Origin: DASUPK01 sp035265665
GTDB taxonomy: Bacteria > Actinomycetota > Thermoleophilia > Solirubrobacterales > 70-9
Assembly: GCA_035265665.1 (NCBI GenBank)
Contig: DATFOK010000105.1
Coordinates: 1-64,000 of the forward strand
Direction: 5' to 3'
Length of the DNA: 64,000 nt
Within the stretch, counting starts at the first letter, position 1, and every line of letters begins with the position of its first letter. A program made the translations under genes and the position numbers. Positions 61,779 to 64,000 of this stretch are shown one piece after another. The notes under the pieces are model-generated. The model saw only the letters and a program-made list of their open reading frames with translations, was not told the origin of the DNA and searched no databases.

Positions 61779-63163
61779 CGCCTTGGCATCGGGACGACCT
61801 CGCCACCGGGATCATCCTCGTCGTCCGGCGGTGGACCGATTCGGTGCTCGCCCGTGATCGTCTCGTAGAGGGCGATCTGCTCGGAGATCACGTGCCCGAT
61901 CCTGCGAATGCCCTCTCGCAGCTCGTCCTCGTCCGACGCCGAGAAGTTGAGGCGCATAGAGGACGCCCCGCGCAGGCCGTCGACGTATGCGCTTCGACCG
62001 GGGACGAAGGCGACGTTCTCACGCAAGGCTTTCGCAAGCAGGTCGGTGGTGTCGATGTAGTCCGGCAGCGTCGCCCAGAGGAAGAGACCGCCCCCGGGGC
62101 GCGTCCAGATCGACTGCTCGGGGAAGTGGCGCTCGAGCGCGTCCAGCATCGCGTCGCGTCTGTCGCGGTAGATCGTCACCAGGTCGGCGACGTAGTCGAG
62201 CCAGCGGCCCTCGCCGAAGTACTCGCGGACGAAGTACTGGCTCAGGGTGGAGGTGCAGAGGTCCGCGGCCTGCTTGCCGAGCCCGATCTTCTCGAGCACC
62301 GGAGGAGGCGCAGCGACCCAGCCGATCCGGATTCCGGGCGAGAGGATCTTGGAGAGCGTGCCGAGATAGAGGACGTAGTCGCCGCCGTCGAGGCGGTAGA
62401 GCGTCGGCTGCGGCTCGCCGTCAAAGCGGAGCAGCCCGTAGGGGTTGTCCTCCACGATCAGGACCTCGTGCTCGCGCGCGAGCTCGACCAGCCGGCGCCG
62501 CCGCTGCTCCGAAAGGGTCACGCCGGCCGGGTTCTGGAAGCTTGGCACCGAATAGATGAACTTCGGGCGGCGCCCGGCGCGCGCGAGGGCGGCGATCAGC
62601 TCTTCGAGCTCGTCGATCCGCATCCCGTCGTCGTCGGTGTTGACCTGGTGCACGTCGGCCTCGTAGCTGCAGAAGGTGGGCACCGCGCCGGGGTAGGTGG
62701 GGGCCTCGCAGATCACCGGGTCACCCGGGTCGACCAGCGTCTTCGTGATCAGGTCGATCGCCTGCTGGCCTCCGGTCGTCACGATCAGGTCGTCCGGGTC
62801 GGGGGCCATGCCCTCCGCCGCCATCACCTCGACGAGGCAGGCCTTGGTCTCCTCGAAGCCCTCGGTGGGGCCGTACTGAAGCGCCTCGGCCGAGGACTCG
62901 TGCGCGATCCGGGTCATCTGCGCCGCGAAGCTCTCGGCTGGGAAGGTCGAGGTATCCGGAAGCCCGCCGGCCAGCGAGATCACCTCGGGCCGCGCCGTGA
63001 TCGCCATCAGGTCGCGCATCGCCGATGAGCGCATCGCCTGGGTGCGCTTTGCGAACAGGCCGGCGTAGCGCTCGAGATCGCGGGAGGTCGTGTGCGCGCG
63101 TCGGCGGCGCGGCGCTCCCTCCGGTTGGCGGCGCTGGCCCTCCTGCTCGGACGGCTCCGTCAT
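61775..63163 (-). CDS. PLP-dependent class I/II aminotransferase (LysN/ARO8-like)
   Basis: A 462-residue fold-type I transaminase. It has EVISLAGGLPDTSTFPAESF, LQYGPTEGFEETKACLVEVM, IVTTGGQQAIDLITKTLVDP, YSVPSFQNPAGVTLSEQRRR and the PLP lysine in YLGTLSKILSPGIRIGWVA, as in 2-aminoadipate/aromatic aminotransferases. Substrate is not fixed by sequence. The about 50-residue N-terminus is basic and low complexity. ATG 63163 is chosen over upstream in-frame starts, since it begins MTEPSEQEG. It is co-translated with the second ddl. Confidence 0.92.
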   Translation of the reverse strand: MTEPSEQEGQRRQPEGAPRRRRAHTTSRDLERYAGLFAKRTQAMRSSAMRDLMAITARPEVISLAGGLPDTSTFPAESFAAQMTRIAHESSAEALQYGPTEGFEETKACLVEVMAAEGMAPDPDDLIVTTGGQQAIDLITKTLVDPGDPVICEAPTYPGAVPTFCSYEADVHQVNTDDDGMRIDELEELIAALARAGRRPKFIYSVPSFQNPAGVTLSEQRRRRLVELAREHEVLIVEDNPYGLLRFDGEPQPTLYRLDGGDYVLYLGTLSKILSPGIRIGWVAAPPPVLEKIGLGKQAADLCTSTLSQYFVREYFGEGRWLDYVADLVTIYRDRRDAMLDALERHFPEQSIWTRPGGGLFLWATLPDYIDTTDLLAKALRENVAFVPGRSAYVDGLRGASSMRLNFSASDEDELREGIRRIGHVISEQIALYETITGEHRIGPPPDDEDDPGGEVVPMPRR

Positions 63164-63270
63164 GGCGAACAGTGTGGCGGAGATTCGGCCGCGTAGTTTG
63201 CGGCGGCCGTTCATGTGGGTGCGCGAACTCAACTGGCGATGCCGAGATGCCCTGTAGCCTCCGCGCCCGC

Positions 63271-63726
63271 ATGGACTTCTCCGCGATCTGCACCGGCCTC
63301 GGTTTGGCCCTCGCCGTCGGCCTGATCATCGGCGTCATCGTGCCGCCGATCATGCCCGCCTGGGGGGCATTCGTCGCCGCGGTGCCCCTGGGGGTGATCG
63401 CCTTTGGCGCGGCCCTCAATGGAGCCGACGAGGAGATCTGGCCGGCCCTGCTGCTCGGGCCCGCGGCGGCCGGGGGCGCTGCCTTGATCACCCGCGACGT
63501 GGCCGGCGGCGCCGCGCGGCGAGCGCAGGCGGGCATCGCGGAGGTGCGGGCGCAGATTCCGGCCGGGGTCGTCGCGATCGTGGTTGTGGCGGCCGCGGTG
63601 ATCGCAGTGCTCGGCCTCGTCTTGCCGCCCGTGTCGCTGGTCGTCCTCGCTGCCTTCATCTGGCTGTGGGCCTCGCGCCGGCGTCGGGCCGAGCGCAAAC
63701 ACGAGGGCCTGCGGGTTCTCCGCTAG
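63271..63726 (+). CDS. Hypothetical small membrane protein
   Basis: A 151-residue protein with about four helices (residues 5-30, 32-50, 55-75, 97-135) and a basic C-terminal end (RRRRAERKHEG). No domain is recognised. The central AALITRDVAGGAARRAQAG loop may be cytoplasmic. It lies 32 bp before the phosphodiesterase gene in the same direction. Confidence 0.65.
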   Translation: MDFSAICTGLGLALAVGLIIGVIVPPIMPAWGAFVAAVPLGVIAFGAALNGADEEIWPALLLGPAAAGGAALITRDVAGGAARRAQAGIAEVRAQIPAGVVAIVVVAAAVIAVLGLVLPPVSLVVLAAFIWLWASRRRRAERKHEGLRVLR

Positions 63727-63758
63727 ATGACCGCGACAAGCCAAGGAAGCACCTAGCC

Positions 63759-64000
63759 GTGCAGCGGAAGCTGATCCTCGTCGTGGTCGATGCGATGCAC
63801 CCGGAGATGATGATGCGGGCGATCGAGGACGATCTCGCGCCGACCTTCGGCCAGCTGCTCGAGCGCGGCGAGATGGTGCCGGACTGCGTCTCGAGCTTCC
63901 CCTCGGTCACGCCCGTGGCCAGCTCGGAGATGATGACCGGCACCGGTCCGGCGGGCCACTGGGTGATGGGGATGAACTGGTACCACCGGATCGAGCGCCG
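63759..64000 (+). CDS. Alkaline phosphatase/type I phosphodiesterase superfamily protein (partial)
   Basis: Only the first about 80 residues are in the window. ILVVVDAMHPEMMMRAIEDD gives the first metal aspartate, and VSSFPSVTPVASSEMMTG holds the nucleophile region (Ser/Thr in SVTPVA), as in nucleotide pyrophosphatase/phosphodiesterase (PF01663) enzymes. GTG 63759 is the only fitting start. The substrate cannot be judged from this part. Confidence 0.85.
   Translation, partial: MQRKLILVVVDAMHPEMMMRAIEDDLAPTFGQLLERGEMVPDCVSSFPSVTPVASSEMMTGTGPAGHWVMGMNWYHRIER

Overview
The window is about 64 kb of GC-rich chromosomal DNA from a Gram-positive-type bacterium of the Actinomycetota. It carries the actinobacterial fhaA-fhaB-pstP-ftsW-pbpA-pknB cell-wall signalling cluster close to a dnaA/dnaN/recF/gyrB/gyrA replication region, plus DUF3105, PASTA-kinase and bifunctional-nuclease genes. 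The protein flavour suggests class Thermoleophilia (Solirubrobacterales/Gaiellales-like), but that is an inference from memory of families, not a search. Genes are tightly packed, often overlapping by 1-8 nt, and no gene-free stretch exceeds 300 bp. The longest gaps are about 225 bp (dnaA-rpmH) and 180 bp (dciA-gyrB).

Layout. 1-7.9 kb holds accessory functions: a DHA2-type exporter with a lost N-terminus running off the left edge, a LysR regulator, two hydrolase-type proteins, a lipoprotein, a MarR regulator with a cysteine cluster, and a winged-helix protein. 8.0-9.9 kb is an amt-glnK nitrogen pair. 10-15.3 kb holds metF, a hydrolase, a DUF3105 protein, a secreted PGRP amidase and two acetyltransferases. 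15.3-28.4 kb is a Wzx/Wzy-type surface polysaccharide locus (initiating sugar transferase, four glycosyltransferases, flippase, polymerase, CapD-like dehydratase, LytR_C and FlgD-Ig-like proteins) leading into DedA and UppP, the undecaprenyl-phosphate recycling step, then purM. 29.4-30.7 kb holds an NTF2-like and a DsbA-like protein. 30.8-42.1 kb is the envelope growth and signalling block: three Ser/Thr kinases, a PP2C phosphatase, two FHA proteins, FtsW/RodA, a class B PBP and a Ddl ligase. 42.3-45.5 kb holds an anchored CARDB-like protein, pheA, an HNH nuclease and a decayed phosphodiester glycosidase. 45.5-59.7 kb is the replication origin region, with gyrA, gyrB, dciA, recF, dnaN and dnaA on the minus strand and rpmH, rnpA, yidD, yidC, khpB/jag, rsmG, parA and parB on the plus strand. 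The rest holds tRNA-Ile, an SRPBCC protein, a bifunctional nuclease, a second Ddl, an aminotransferase, a small membrane protein and the start of a phosphodiesterase.

How the parts work together. The polysaccharide locus, UppP, both Ddl ligases, the PBP/FtsW pair and the kinase/phosphatase/FHA relay all act on undecaprenyl-linked envelope synthesis. The origin region provides initiation (DnaA, DciA), the clamp (DnaN), supercoiling (gyrase) and segregation (ParAB).

The most unusual observation is a dispersed family of short hairpins (seven copies, about 21-53 bp) with compensatory base changes between copies. Several sit directly before a start codon with a Shine-Dalgarno-like GGAG in the 3' arm, and at pknB-ddl and dnaN-recF they form 13- and 14-codon mini-ORFs whose stops overlap the next start. 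Two highly conserved genes (dnaA, fhaA) also lack any canonical start codon before their conserved N-termini.
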